From Lactiplantibacillus daoliensis (GTDB taxonomy: Bacteria > Bacillota > Bacilli > Lactobacillales > Lactobacillaceae), in contig NZ_BJDH01000008.1 of the NCBI RefSeq assembly GCF_005405005.1, positions 62,001 to 126,000 on the forward strand: 64,000 bases of DNA, written 5' to 3'. Numbering within the stretch: position 1 is the first letter of the stretch; the number at the start of each line of letters is the position of its first letter. The position numbers and the translations under genes are program-made. The notes under the pieces were generated by a model that saw only the letters and a program-made list of their open reading frames with translations, did no database searches and was not told where the DNA came from. Shown piece by piece: positions 1 through 9,122 of the stretch.

Positions 1-1619
1 TTACAATTCCTGCTGATAGTCAAAATCTGACGTTACCCGGCACTTATGATTTAACCTATTCCCTAGGTAATACAGATACGGTGACAGCTAAGATGACCGT
101 TACTAATCAAGCTCAGCTAGCCGGTCAAACCACCGCTATCAAACTCGGGAATACTTGGCAACCGGAAACTGGCATCAAAGCTGCCATCGACGAAAATGGT
201 CAAACTCTAAACGACTTTAGTCGAGTCACCGAGACCGACAATGTTAATTCAAATCAGCTTGGTGTCTATCATGTGACCTATACGTATATTGACGCTGCTG
301 GCAACCAAACTACCGCACCAACCGTCCAAGTCATTGTTTACGGCATTATTTTGAAACAGACTGACTTGACCAAGTCCACAACTGGTAAACTCGATCTCGC
401 TGATAATGTTAGGCAAGCACTTGATCGCGCTGGTATCCTCCGGAGCGGTTCAGATGTTACGGTTACTGCACCGGCTGACAATCCGCAATTGGGCAGACTG
501 GGCATTGCACCAATCGCCTACACTCTTGATGACTACACCGCCCCTGCGACGGTTACCATCACTAGTGCCGCCAAACTGGTCGGTCAGGCAACTAGTATTA
601 AACTCGGCACAAGTTGGGACCCTACTAGCGGTATCAAGACTGCGCTAGACGAAAATGGTGTCCCAATCACTGACCTGCATCAGCTAAAAGTAACTGGCAA
701 TCTCGATACTAGCAACCCCGGCATCTATTCAGTGGTCTATCACTACGTGGATGCTGCTGGCAATGATACTAGCGCTGCCCCGGTCAATGTCGTTGTTTAT
801 GGCATTAGCTTAGCAGAAACCAGTAAAACCTTAACGCCCACCGATGATTGGCAACCATTGAGCAACGTTACCCGTGCAGTCACCCCCACTGGGGATACCG
901 CTTCAACAGCGGACATTCAAGTAACACTGACTGACAGCAATGGCCAACCTGTAACTGATTTGGCTCAGCCTGGAAAATATTTGGTGACTTACCATTTAGC
1001 AGATGCTACAGTCACAATGCCGGTCACCGTTATTAGTTTGGCGGCAATCAATGCACACAATGTCACTCTAACTGTTGGTGATAGTTGGAACGCAGCAATG
1101 GGGTTAACGAACGCTACCGCCTTTGATGGTCAACCATTATCGTTGGCGCAATTAACCCTCACTGGTTCGGTTGATGCCAACACGATTGGCACTTATCCTG
1201 TTACTTATAGCTATACTGATGGTGAAAATCAAGTCACAACAAAAACCGTTTTAGTCACCGTAACCGCAAAACCTGCGACAGTTAATAATCAGCCGCGGCC
1301 TAATCCGGCATCACAACGTCCTGCTGAAGAAGTGGCACATTTAGCAGTTCAACCAACGACAAGACTTAAAAGTGATCCGATTCAGTCACCAGCTAAAATA
1401 GTTGCGACACGTGCTGATTCAGTAGTCTCATTGACACACTCGGGGCAAGCGACACCGTTCCCGACTGACCAAGCTACCAAAAAAGCACCAGTAACAAAGA
1501 CCTTACCACAGACAAATGAAGCTCATACGACTGCCAACCGTTTCCTGGGACTAGTCTTATTCGCCTGCACTGGCTTGTTGTTCGGACTCGGTCGCTACTA
1601 TAAACGTCAGCGTCACTAA
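1..1619 (+). CDS. LPXTG cell-wall anchored protein with bacterial Ig-like repeats, C-terminal part
   Basis: The frame is open from base 3, so the gene starts before the window and only about 538 C-terminal residues are seen. They hold four to five Ig-like (Big_3/DUF5011-type) repeats of about 75 residues, recognisable by recurring GDSW/GTSW-DP starts, GxYxVTYxYxDAAGN cores and a VxVVYGI exit strand. A Pro/Thr/Gln-rich wall-spanning linker follows, then the sorting signal LPQTNE, a hydrophobic segment (FLGLVLFACTGLLFGLG) and a basic tail (RYYKRQRH). Sortase A would anchor it to peptidoglycan. The repeats closely resemble those in the BspA-like protein encoded at 22.6-26.7 kb, so the two share domain ancestry. 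The ligand and the N-terminal domain are outside the window. An apparent start at base 81 is internal and not the real one. Confidence 0.9.
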   Translation, partial: TIPADSQNLTLPGTYDLTYSLGNTDTVTAKMTVTNQAQLAGQTTAIKLGNTWQPETGIKAAIDENGQTLNDFSRVTETDNVNSNQLGVYHVTYTYIDAAGNQTTAPTVQVIVYGIILKQTDLTKSTTGKLDLADNVRQALDRAGILRSGSDVTVTAPADNPQLGRLGIAPIAYTLDDYTAPATVTITSAAKLVGQATSIKLGTSWDPTSGIKTALDENGVPITDLHQLKVTGNLDTSNPGIYSVVYHYVDAAGNDTSAAPVNVVVYGISLAETSKTLTPTDDWQPLSNVTRAVTPTGDTASTADIQVTLTDSNGQPVTDLAQPGKYLVTYHLADATVTMPVTVISLAAINAHNVTLTVGDSWNAAMGLTNATAFDGQPLSLAQLTLTGSVDANTIGTYPVTYSYTDGENQVTTKTVLVTVTAKPATVNNQPRPNPASQRPAEEVAHLAVQPTTRLKSDPIQSPAKIVATRADSVVSLTHSGQATPFPTDQATKKAPVTKTLPQTNEAHTTANRFLGLVLFACTGLLFGLGRYYKRQRH

Positions 1620-1632
1620 AATTATTCCAGAT

Positions 1633-1683
1633 AAAAATGACACGCCTGATCAACAATCACTGTTGATTGGGCGTGTCATTTTT
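1633..1683. terminator. Bidirectional intrinsic terminator between convergent genes
   Basis: The arms AAAAATGACACGCC and GGCGTGTCATTTTT flank an inner ATCAACA/TGTTGAT stem. A- and T-runs on the two sides make it usable in both directions, for the LPXTG gene (+) and the reductase gene (-). Confidence 0.85.
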
Positions 1684-1692
1684 GACTACTTA

Positions 1693-3027
1693 TTAATATA
1701 AATACTGTAAGTCACTCGCTGGAGTCGGATAAGCAACAATCAGCTTTTGAATCGCTGCCAAACTGAGTTTCTTTTCAATCAGAATTGTTAAATAGTTAAT
1801 CATTTCATCGGCAATTTCACTTAAACAACTGGCTCCCACAATCAAACCAGTTTGTTGATCAACAACCACTTTCGCCAATGCTTGCGGTATTTGTAGTCGA
1901 TAATACGTGAACCATTTGGTCATATCTAAGGTCGTCACGCGATATTTAGTGGTGTCCGTCGCAACCTGAGCCGCCGTAACGCCAACTTCGGCTAATTTTG
2001 GTGACGCATAAACTTGGGTTGGCGTCACTGGATAACTAATCGGTGCGCCAGTTTCCACCAATTCGCCAACTAAGTAGCGCGCCTCATAACCGGCTAGTGG
2101 CGTCAACTTAGGCACCGGCGTATCACTGACGTCACCAATAGCATAAATGTGGTCAGCGGCCGTTTGTAAATGATCGTTAACCTGAATCCCATGGCGATCA
2201 TAAGTCACGCCAACATTTTCCAAGCCTAAATGATCCGCATTAGGGATCCGACCAGCTGAACAAACGACCAAATCAGTCGTTAACTCGAAGTCATCATGAG
2301 CAGTTAGATGTAGGCCATCCGCTGCTTGGGTAATCTGCTTGAGGTCCACGTTCAGATCAAAAGTGACCCCCTGATCCGTCAAATTGGCCATCAATGCTTT
2401 GACCAGTTCTGGATCAAAGTTTTTCAGTGGTCGATCGTTGTGGTGAATTAAATGAACTTCCGCCCCTGCTGCTCGTGCAATGGTCGCCAATTCGAACCCA
2501 ACGTAGCCGCCACCGACAAACGTGACGCGTTTTGGCATCTGATCTAAGTCTAAGAAGTCTGTACTCGTCTTGAAATACTCATGTCCAGGAATCGGTAAAA
2601 TTGCTGGGCGTTGTCCCGTTGCAATCACAATATCAGTGCCAGTAACCAAGTTGCCATCAACGGTTAATTCGCCATCCGCACGGAAATAAGCTTGGCCGTG
2701 TAAAGTGTCAATGGCTTGTGACTTTAAGCCGCTTAACGTGCCATCATTAATTCCATCCGTATAGCCCCGCTTCGTCGTCATCAAATTGGGCCAATCAATC
2801 GTTGGAACACCGGACAATCCATGCCCTTGAAAGTTTGTTGCAGCTTGTTTGGCTTCCACTGCACTCAGTAAAATCTTTTTAGGATCACAACCACGGTTAG
2901 GACAAGTTCCACCCCATAAATCTGATTCAACAATCAAAACCGATTTGCCTTGGGCCTTTAACCCACTTGCCAGCGCAGTCCCAGCTGGACCACCACCAAT
3001 TACGATTACATCATATTGTTTTGCCAT
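1693..3027 (-). CDS. Class I pyridine nucleotide-disulfide oxidoreductase, glutathione-reductase-like
   Basis: A 444-aa flavoprotein that should pass electrons from NAD(P)H through FAD to a redox disulfide. The N-terminal FAD motif GGGPAG (about residues 11-16) is followed by the redox pair in GGTCPNRGCDPKK (CxxxxC). The NAD(P) motif GGGYVGFE lies near residue 172, and the second FAD motif (AIGDVSDTP) and the dimerisation domain follow. Length fits the family (440-470 aa). Oddity: glutathione reductases end in HPTxxE, where the His-Glu dyad is the acid/base. Here the equivalent reads AYPTPASD, with Tyr for His and Asp at the Glu position, so the substrate may not be glutathione. An AGGAGG site lies 10 bases before the ATG. 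The class is sure; the disulfide substrate is not. Confidence 0.85.
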   Translation of the reverse strand: MAKQYDVIVIGGGPAGTALASGLKAQGKSVLIVESDLWGGTCPNRGCDPKKILLSAVEAKQAATNFQGHGLSGVPTIDWPNLMTTKRGYTDGINDGTLSGLKSQAIDTLHGQAYFRADGELTVDGNLVTGTDIVIATGQRPAILPIPGHEYFKTSTDFLDLDQMPKRVTFVGGGYVGFELATIARAAGAEVHLIHHNDRPLKNFDPELVKALMANLTDQGVTFDLNVDLKQITQAADGLHLTAHDDFELTTDLVVCSAGRIPNADHLGLENVGVTYDRHGIQVNDHLQTAADHIYAIGDVSDTPVPKLTPLAGYEARYLVGELVETGAPISYPVTPTQVYASPKLAEVGVTAAQVATDTTKYRVTTLDMTKWFTYYRLQIPQALAKVVVDQQTGLIVGASCLSEIADEMINYLTILIEKKLSLAAIQKLIVAYPTPASDLQYLY

Positions 3028-3058
3028 GATTGAAATTACCTCCTAATTTTTTGAGTGC

Positions 3059-3205
3059 TTGTGTCTGGAGGGCCCTGTTTTGTTGATGGTCGAAACGTGT
3101 TCGTCGAACCTGCTTCTTCCGCTTGCTACGCCAGGTAACTACTGCCAAAAACGCCGTAATTACCTGGCTAGGCAATGCTCGGAAGCACCCGGCTCAACTC
3201 ACACT
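3059..3205. other. Structured intergenic region with a long imperfect inverted repeat
   Basis: Between the transporter operon and the reductase lies an imperfect dyad of about 70 bp (roughly 3114-3184). Matching arms are CTTCCG/CGGAAG, TTGC/GCAA and CCAGGTAA/TTACCTGG around a short centre. A smaller GGTCGAA/TTCGTCGAACC pairing sits just left of it. No T-run follows on either strand, so it is not a typical intrinsic terminator. It could be an unrelated small repeat or a 3' UTR structure. Confidence 0.45.
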
Positions 3206-4174
3206 CTAACCATTTTCATGCATGCTCAAATACGCCATCACTGTTTGCCGGTCCAAATAGCCTTGTACAACCTTATCATCCGTAATCGCTAAATAATCAT
3301 GATTGGCGAGCGCTTCAAAACCAGTTCGTAGCGTGTCTTCAGTGTCTAACGTTTGAATCCGATTGTCTGCCACTGCTGGCTTCTCTTTGAGATAACCTTG
3401 TACTAGCCCTACCCGTCCCACATAAATATCATAGACATTCTTCGCACGACTGGCACCGAAAAAGTCACGGACAAAGTCATTGACCGGATGTTGGGCAATC
3501 GCGCTAGGCGTATCCACCTGCAATAAGTCACCATGCCGCATGATACCAATCCGATCGCCCAGCTTTAACGCTTCGCTCATATCATGCGTCACGAAGACAA
3601 TCGTATTGCCATAGCGCTGATGTAGCGTTAAAACCAAATCCTGCAACTGTTGCCGCGACAACGGGTCCAACGCACTAAACGGTTCATCCATCAGTACGAT
3701 TGACGGCTTCGAAGCGATGGCTCTCAAAATGCCAATTCGCTGCTGCTCGCCACCTGAAAGTTCATCTGGCATCCGATTACGATAAACTTCGGGATCTAAG
3801 CCAACTTCAGTTAATAATTCATCAATTGTTTTCGCAATCTCTTTTTTCGGGGTGCCTTTCATTTCTGGAATCACCGCAATGTTTTGTGCGACGGTCATGG
3901 TTGGAAATAGGGCAATCTGTTGTAACACATACCCCATGTCCCAGCGTAAATCCCGTACCGGCACCGTCGTGGTATCGCGATCATTCACCAAAATTTCACC
4001 AGCGGTCAGCGGTTCCAAGCGGTTAATCATCTTCAACGAAGTTGTCTTACCACTCCCTGAAGTTCCGACCAACACGAAGAGTTCACCCTTTTTTACACTG
4101 AGGTTCAAGTCAGGAATGACGTTAGTGCCATGAAAGTCTTTTTTGACGTGTTTAAATTCAATTGCTGTTGTCAT
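3206..4174 (-). CDS. choQ: Choline/glycine betaine ABC transporter, ATP-binding subunit
   Basis: A 322-aa ATPase of the OpuC/Cho (quaternary amine) family that powers uptake of compatible solutes. Visible motifs are Walker A GTSGSGKTT, the Q-loop (DMGYVLQQ), the signature LSGGEQQR, Walker B IVLMDEPF and the switch His in FVTHD. The C-terminal 80 residues resemble the CBS-type region of OpuCA/OpuAA. A longer reading starting 27 bases upstream overlaps the permease gene. I chose ATG at 4174 (MTTAIEFKHV) because a GGAGGGGAG site lies about 12 bases before it. It follows the permease-binding protein gene after 1 base, so the two are co-transcribed and probably translationally coupled. The symbol follows L. 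plantarum usage and is inferred. Confidence 0.9.
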   Translation of the reverse strand: MTTAIEFKHVKKDFHGTNVIPDLNLSVKKGELFVLVGTSGSGKTTSLKMINRLEPLTAGEILVNDRDTTTVPVRDLRWDMGYVLQQIALFPTMTVAQNIAVIPEMKGTPKKEIAKTIDELLTEVGLDPEVYRNRMPDELSGGEQQRIGILRAIASKPSIVLMDEPFSALDPLSRQQLQDLVLTLHQRYGNTIVFVTHDMSEALKLGDRIGIMRHGDLLQVDTPSAIAQHPVNDFVRDFFGASRAKNVYDIYVGRVGLVQGYLKEKPAVADNRIQTLDTEDTLRTGFEALANHDYLAITDDKVVQGYLDRQTVMAYLSMHENG

Positions 4175-4175
4175 C

Positions 4176-5702
4176 CTAATTGCTCCCCTCCAATAAACCA
4201 TGTTTAATCAAGTAGTTATGTGCCACTGTGGCCGCCGATTTGTTTTTTACGTTGACTTCATAATTCATTTCTTGCATATCAGTTTCTGAAATTTTCCCAG
4301 CCAATTTGTTCAGCGACTGCACCACTTTTGGATGTTTATTTGCAAATGCCGTCGTCATCAATGGTGCACCTTGATAAGTTGGGAAGAAGTGCTTATTGTC
4401 TTTTAAAATCGCCAAATGATACTGTCGTAGTTCGCTATCTGTTGAATAAGCATCAACTAAATTAATCCGACCTTTGCTAATGGCTTCATAGCGCAGAGCT
4501 GGTTCCATTGATTTAGCCGTTACATCTAAGCCATAGGCCTTTTTCAGTCCCTTTAGACCATCGTCACGGTCAATAAATTCAAGGGTCATCCCGGGTTTCA
4601 ACAGCGAATCAACTTGAGTCAAATCACTAATCGTTTCCAACTGATGTTCCTGCTTAAACTTCTTCGTCACGGCTAGCGCATAAGTATTGTTATAAGCCAT
4701 CGGTTTGAGTAGCGACATTTCATCTTGCTTGGCAAGCCGTTGCTTCGCTAAATGATACGTTTCCACTGCTGTCATTGACTTGGGATTATTCCCCTTAACT
4801 AGCGTCTCCAATACCGATCCCGTAAATTCAGGATAAATATCAATTTGATTATGTTTGAGCGCACTAAATAAGAACGTCGTTTTCCCAAAGTTAGGTTTTA
4901 ACGCCACTTTGACGTGCGCATCGCTCGCTTCAATCAAATCTTTATACATATTAATTAAGATCTCAGGCTCTGATCCTAACTTACCGGCAATCGTGATGGT
5001 TTCTGTCCGATTGGCGTAAGCACTGTAAGCACCCCCACTACCGAGCAACGCCACGATCACCGCAAAAACGGTCAAAGCTTGCTTGGGCTTGGCTGTCTGA
5101 AACCAACGCACTAGCGCGGATAACACAATCGCAAGTAACGCCGACGAAATTGCCCCAATTAACAACAATGACGTGTTATTGCGATCAATCCCGAGCATAA
5201 TAAAAGTTCCAAGGCCACCAGCACCGATTAAAGCTGCCAACGTGGCTGTCCCAATGATCAGGACTAGGGCTGTTCTAATCCCAGAAATAATTTGTGGGAG
5301 CGCGATTGGAAATTCTACTTTAAATAACTTCCGCATCCGTGACATCCCAAAAGCATCCGCCGCTTCTTCAATCGAATCGTCGATTTCTGAAATACCTAAG
5401 TACGTATTTTGAAAGATGGGTAATAACGCATAGATAATTAACGCAATCACCGCTGGTACTGTCCCAATCCCAACGAGTGGAATCAATAATCCTAACAGCG
5501 CCAGTGACGGAATCGTCTGCAGGACACTCGTCAGTTGCAAAAGTCCTTCCGCCATCTTAGGACGCCGAACAGCCCAAATAGCGAGTGGAATCGCAATGAT
5601 CATGGCAATCACTAACGCCGCGATTGAAATTCCCAAGTGTTGCCATAACGCCGTTAGTAAGTCCCCGCGTCGTTCCATAAATGTTTGAATCAAGGTCTGC
5701 AT
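4176..5702 (-). CDS. choS: Choline/glycine betaine ABC transporter, fused permease and substrate-binding protein
   Basis: A 508-aa fusion. Residues 1-215 form the membrane permease: about six hydrophobic segments plus the cytoplasmic EAA-type loop (DSIEEAADAFGMSRMRKLFKVEFP). Residues 235-508 are a periplasmic-type quaternary-amine-binding domain (starting ETITIAGKLGSEPEIL). The fusion tethers the binding protein to the outer membrane face and is typical of OpuA/BusAB/ChoS transporters of lactic acid bacteria. GGGAGGTAACTT precedes the ATG. It is the first gene of the operon, divergent from an Lrp-type regulator 200 bases away that might control it. Choline versus betaine/carnitine specificity cannot be read from sequence by eye. 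Confidence 0.9.
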   Translation of the reverse strand: MQTLIQTFMERRGDLLTALWQHLGISIAALVIAMIIAIPLAIWAVRRPKMAEGLLQLTSVLQTIPSLALLGLLIPLVGIGTVPAVIALIIYALLPIFQNTYLGISEIDDSIEEAADAFGMSRMRKLFKVEFPIALPQIISGIRTALVLIIGTATLAALIGAGGLGTFIMLGIDRNNTSLLLIGAISSALLAIVLSALVRWFQTAKPKQALTVFAVIVALLGSGGAYSAYANRTETITIAGKLGSEPEILINMYKDLIEASDAHVKVALKPNFGKTTFLFSALKHNQIDIYPEFTGSVLETLVKGNNPKSMTAVETYHLAKQRLAKQDEMSLLKPMAYNNTYALAVTKKFKQEHQLETISDLTQVDSLLKPGMTLEFIDRDDGLKGLKKAYGLDVTAKSMEPALRYEAISKGRINLVDAYSTDSELRQYHLAILKDNKHFFPTYQGAPLMTTAFANKHPKVVQSLNKLAGKISETDMQEMNYEVNVKNKSAATVAHNYLIKHGLLEGSN

Positions 5703-5902
5703 AAGTTACCTCCCACGTCCTTATCCTTAATGTTTTTAATCGTAGCATAACCAATCCCAAAACCGCAGTAAAACGCACCCATTTTCCACAATGATGTAAC
5801 TGAAAAAGTTTCATGTAAACAGTCTAACGTTTTATCAAAAGTCTGTTAACATTAAAAGGAAAGTCTTTCCGTCCTAAAACTTTAGAAAGTAAGGTGTTCC
5901 GT

Positions 5903-6319
5903 TTGATTGATTCGACTGATATGGCCATTTTAAAAGCCTTGAATCGAAATTGTCGACTTAAAGTTAGCCACTTAGCACAACAAGTGCATCTAACCGCGCC
6001 AGCCGTGGCCGCTCGCATTGCCAACTTGGAAGCCACCGGTGTCATTAAAAATTACACCATTGAAACTGATTTGAACAAGATCGGTTTCAATCTCCAAGTG
6101 TTCATTCAAGTTAAATTGTTAGCCACTAAGCAAACCGCTTATCTCGCGTTTATTCACCAACACCGTAATGACATTCGCCACCATTACCAAACCACTGGTG
6201 AAATGAACTATCTCATCGAAGCGGCCTTCATGTCCCGTGACAACTTAAAAGATTTTCTCGACAACTTGACGCAATTTGCGAGCTATCGCGTCATTGATGT
6301 CCTGGGAAAACAATTTTAA
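5903..6319 (+). CDS. Lrp/AsnC-family transcriptional regulator
   Basis: About 138 aa. The N-terminal winged helix-turn-helix (LKALNRNCRLKVSHLAQQVHLTAPAVAARIANLEATGVI) and C-terminal RAM/AsnC ligand domain (NLQVFIQVKLL... GEMNYLIEAAFMSRDNLKDFLDNL) are in the family order, and the length is normal. Start choice: a GTG at 5894 is possible. The family pattern (x-I-D-x-x-D-x-x-I-L) and an AAGGTG site spaced 5 bases away favour TTG at 5903. It is transcribed divergently from the choline transporter operon, so local control of osmolyte uptake or autoregulation is plausible but inferred. Confidence 0.85.
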   Translation: MIDSTDMAILKALNRNCRLKVSHLAQQVHLTAPAVAARIANLEATGVIKNYTIETDLNKIGFNLQVFIQVKLLATKQTAYLAFIHQHRNDIRHHYQTTGEMNYLIEAAFMSRDNLKDFLDNLTQFASYRVIDVLGKQF

Positions 6320-6324
6320 CTAAA

Positions 6325-6835
6325 GAAAGTTAAAAATTGCCAGTCTGCGCCACTACGTCAACAATTAGGTAATGAAAACTAGTTGATTACTGCCGCTTCC
6401 GGTTGTGGCCGACAACATGCGGACGAGGGACCGGTCCAAGACTTAGGAACGTCTTGAACCTCGCCCGGAAGCTTTGCCAAAAACGCAAATCTCCCGGACT
6501 GTCCGTGGTGTAAGGCCGGCAAAAGGAACGCCGGTCAAACGCCACCTGCACGTCCGATGCTATCGGCAACAGCCTCCAGCTAAGTCAGTAGTTGTTTTTT
6601 TGGATAGATTCGTTATTTACGAGTCAGTTAAAATTTGCGTGCGGTGTCGGCAAGATTAGTCGGCGTTCTTGGCTGACTAATCTCGCGGAGCAATTCAAAG
6701 ACGTGTTTTATCGGCTTGGAATTGAGGCACTAGACCGTACTTTGGCAAGCGCCTTCCCCCACAGAACACCGATTTTGACTGACGGAGCGCTAAATTTGGG
6801 TGAGTCCTACTGCAGACGTAACGGTTACTGATACT
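6325..6835. repeat. About 510-bp intergenic structured repeat, copy 1
   Basis: Near-identical in order and orientation to 40775-41285, with scattered substitutions and small indels. It consists of two folded modules. The left (about 6392-6590) has GGTCCAAGAC/GTCTTGAACC and CCGGC/GCCGG hairpins inside a larger dyad. The right (about 6640-6775) has CAATTCAAAG/CTTGGAATTG and the shared loop ACCGTACTTTGG at 6734-6745. The rest of the 6320-7020 gap holds no convincing gene; the 60-80-codon open frames inside it lack supporting features. Confidence 0.75.
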
Positions 6836-7020
6836 ACGACATTTGTGATGTTTTTGAGTCTTTCAACCTTTAGATTTTAACTAAAAACAGCATTTACAGA
6901 CTTGCATGCGTCCATAAATGCTGTTCATATTAACAATATCCTAAAATTGTCATACCACACGGTCAAACGACATAAAATTGATCGTTTGTCTCATTTACTA
7001 GCGATCTAAATGGTCAACTT

Positions 7021-7908
7021 TTAGTTATGTTGATAATGCCGTTTGCCCGTACGCTGACCATGATGTTCGAGCTTTGCTAACTTGGCGGCACCATTAATTG
7101 CGGTCGTCATCATCTTGTCGAATTGACGGTCTGACAACCATTTTCTAGCAGTCAGTGATAGACCAGAACCCATCCCAGCATGGTAGCGCGACTTCGGTTT
7201 CACATCATTGACCGCGCGAACCATCAATTTCGCAATGACACCGGGATTCGATGCAAACTGATCAAACAGTGATAAGATTGCACCAACTTTGATTGCTTGC
7301 TCATGATAAGCCGTCTCACCAGAAACTTCTAATAATTTTTTCTCCGCGATGCCGGCCCATTCGGTCTTAATACCACCGGGTTCAATGATCGACACATCGA
7401 TACCAAACGGGGCAACTTCCATCCGGATAGCGTCACTCATCCCTTCAATCGCATGTTTGGTGCCCATGTACCAAGCACTTAACGGTTGATAAATTTTGCC
7501 GCCAATTGACGATACGTTGATAATGCGACCGCGGTGTTGTGCTCGCATGATTGGCAATACCAGTTGGGTCAGACGCATTACACCGAAAACATTGACTTTA
7601 AATTGATATTCGCCTTCTGATAATGGCACGTCTTCCAACGCGCCATAAGAACCGTAACCGGCGTTATTAATCAAGACATCTAGCCGTTGTTGTTCAACTT
7701 GAATTGTTTTAACCGCTGCAATCAGCGTTTTTTCATCGGTCACATCAATTTTTAAAACGTGCACGCCGGCCGCAGCTAAGTCAGTCATTTTTTCAATCCG
7801 ACGAGCGGCGCCGTAAACAATGTTACCTTGTGCTTGAAGCTTAAGGGCGGTTGCCTTCCCAATTCCGGAAGACGCGCCTGTAATTAAGATTACCCGTGGT
7901 TTTGCCAT
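7021..7908 (-). CDS. Short-chain dehydrogenase/reductase (SDR)
   Basis: A 295-aa classical SDR oxidoreductase using NAD(P)H. The cofactor motif is TGASSGIG at the N-terminus, followed by NNAGYG and the catalytic Ser (NVSSIGG) with YMGTK (YxxxK). The C-terminal 50 residues extend beyond the catalytic fold. The substrate is unknown; this subfamily is commonly annotated only as 'oxidoreductase'. ATG at 7908 (MAKPRVILITG) is chosen over an ATG 18 bases upstream because GGAGG lies 8 bases before it and would itself be inside the longer reading. It stands alone, in the opposite direction to the next gene. Confidence 0.88.
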   Translation of the reverse strand: MAKPRVILITGASSGIGKATALKLQAQGNIVYGAARRIEKMTDLAAAGVHVLKIDVTDEKTLIAAVKTIQVEQQRLDVLINNAGYGSYGALEDVPLSEGEYQFKVNVFGVMRLTQLVLPIMRAQHRGRIINVSSIGGKIYQPLSAWYMGTKHAIEGMSDAIRMEVAPFGIDVSIIEPGGIKTEWAGIAEKKLLEVSGETAYHEQAIKVGAILSLFDQFASNPGVIAKLMVRAVNDVKPKSRYHAGMGSGLSLTARKWLSDRQFDKMMTTAINGAAKLAKLEHHGQRTGKRHYQHN

Positions 7909-8049
7909 TGTTTTTTCCTCCATCATATGGAACGTTTAATGTCATGCTACGGCAATCCCGTTCGAATTGCAATCGGATTCATAGCCAACACTATGCTAAA
8001 ATAAAAGCAACCATCGTGATGGCCTAGATTATCATTTGGAGGGATTCAC

Positions 8050-8952
8050 ATGCCAACTAAGATTATTATGGATACTGACCCAGGAATTGACGATGCAGCT
8101 GCGTTAACCATTGCACTCAATCATCCTGACTTTGATTTAGAATTAATTACCACGGTTGCTGGAAATGTTACCGTCGATAAAACGACTTTAAAATTAACAC
8201 GTTTCTTCAATAGTTAAGTTCCAGTCGCAGGTGGTGCGCCACAACCCTTGATCAAGCCGTTTGAAGATGCTGTTCGTATCCATGGTGTCTCAGGTATGCC
8301 GGGTTACGATTTTCCAACTGACTTAGCCGATCCATTGCCAGAAACGGCGGTCGAGGCTTTGCGTGATCACATTATGGCCGCCTCAAAACCAATCACGCTA
8401 GTTCCCACCGGTGCTTATACTAATATCGCTTTACTATTTAAGACTTATCCTGAAGTTAAAAAGCAGATCAAAGAGATTGTCGCTATGGGTGGCACCCTTG
8501 GCAGAGGCAACATGACAAGCGCCGCCGAATTCAACGTCTTTACCGACCCACATGCGGCCGAGATCATGTATCAATCTGGTGTGCCCATTACCATGGTTGG
8601 CTTGGATGTGACCATGAAAGCCTTGCTAACACCGGCAACCATGCAAAAGTTACCAACACTCGGACGCACCGGTACCATGCTTCACGCTTTATTCACGCAC
8701 TATGGTGATGGCGATAAAACTGGCCTACCGATGCATGACGTCAACACACTCTTCTACCTATTACATCCAGAAGCCTTCACCACTGAAAAAATGTGGATTG
8801 ACGTTCAAACTGAAGGTCCTGCCAATGGCGAAACTGTTGGCGATACCCGCGGTGCATACCACGATGGTAAAACCAATGCCACGGTTTGTGTCGACATTGA
8901 CGCTCATGCGTTTAATCAGTGGTTCTTAGAAACTGTCGCCGCAATCGGCTAG
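8050..8952 (+). pseudogene. Inosine/uridine-preferring nucleoside hydrolase broken by one in-frame stop
   Basis: Starting at ATG 8050, the frame reads [20 protein letters not shown], the Ca2+-binding DTDPGIDDA signature of ribonucleoside hydrolases. It stops at TAA 8215-8217 after residue 55 (...RFFNS). The same frame then continues without shift (VPVAGGAPQPLIKPF...) to 8952, for a full family length of about 300 aa. Downstream family features remain intact (VPTGAYTNIALLF, MGGTLGRGNMTSAAEFN, DPHAAEIMYQSGVP, MHDVNTLFYLL). One base substitution explains the break. A TTG at 8248 could restart translation, but that product would lack the metal site. GGAGGG precedes the original ATG. It is either a recent pseudogene or a sequencing error. 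Confidence 0.85.
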
Positions 8953-8968
8953 AACTTAGAATAATCAC

Positions 8969-8999
8969 GAGTCTGGGGAAAAGACCAGACTCTTTTTTT
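8969..8999 (+). terminator. Intrinsic terminator after the nucleoside hydrolase
   Basis: GAGTCTGG / CCAGACTC stem with an 8-base loop, followed by seven T. Confidence 0.9.
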
Positions 9000-9046
9000 G
9001 CCAAATATTTGTTATTAACCCGTGCAACAACAGTTAATGGCAAGCT

Positions 9047-9087
9047 AAAAAGCCGAACGATTGAGAGCCCCAATCATCCGGCTTTTT
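9047..9087 (-). terminator. Intrinsic terminator of the glycosyltransferase/MurF-like operon
   Basis: AAAAAGCCG / CGGCTTTTT outer arms with an inner GATTG/CAATC pair. On the minus strand it follows the last gene of the block (ending 9123) and ends in a T-run. It could also act as a second stop for the plus strand. Confidence 0.75.
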
Positions 9088-9122
9088 GGGCTATGCTAGG
9101 CTCATAACTTGCATAAACTTCC

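Noticed and set aside
3700-4026. Plus-strand frames inside the transporter ATPase gene
   Set aside because: Shadow of a well-supported gene with Walker and signature motifs on the other strand.
6387-6569. 60-codon minus-strand frame that is also open in the second repeat copy (40840-41022)
   Set aside because: The matching peptides follow from DNA similarity of the repeats. Base pairing of the hairpins explains the conservation, the possible site GGAGG is only 3-4 bases from a TTG, and no known domain is present. Not fully excluded.
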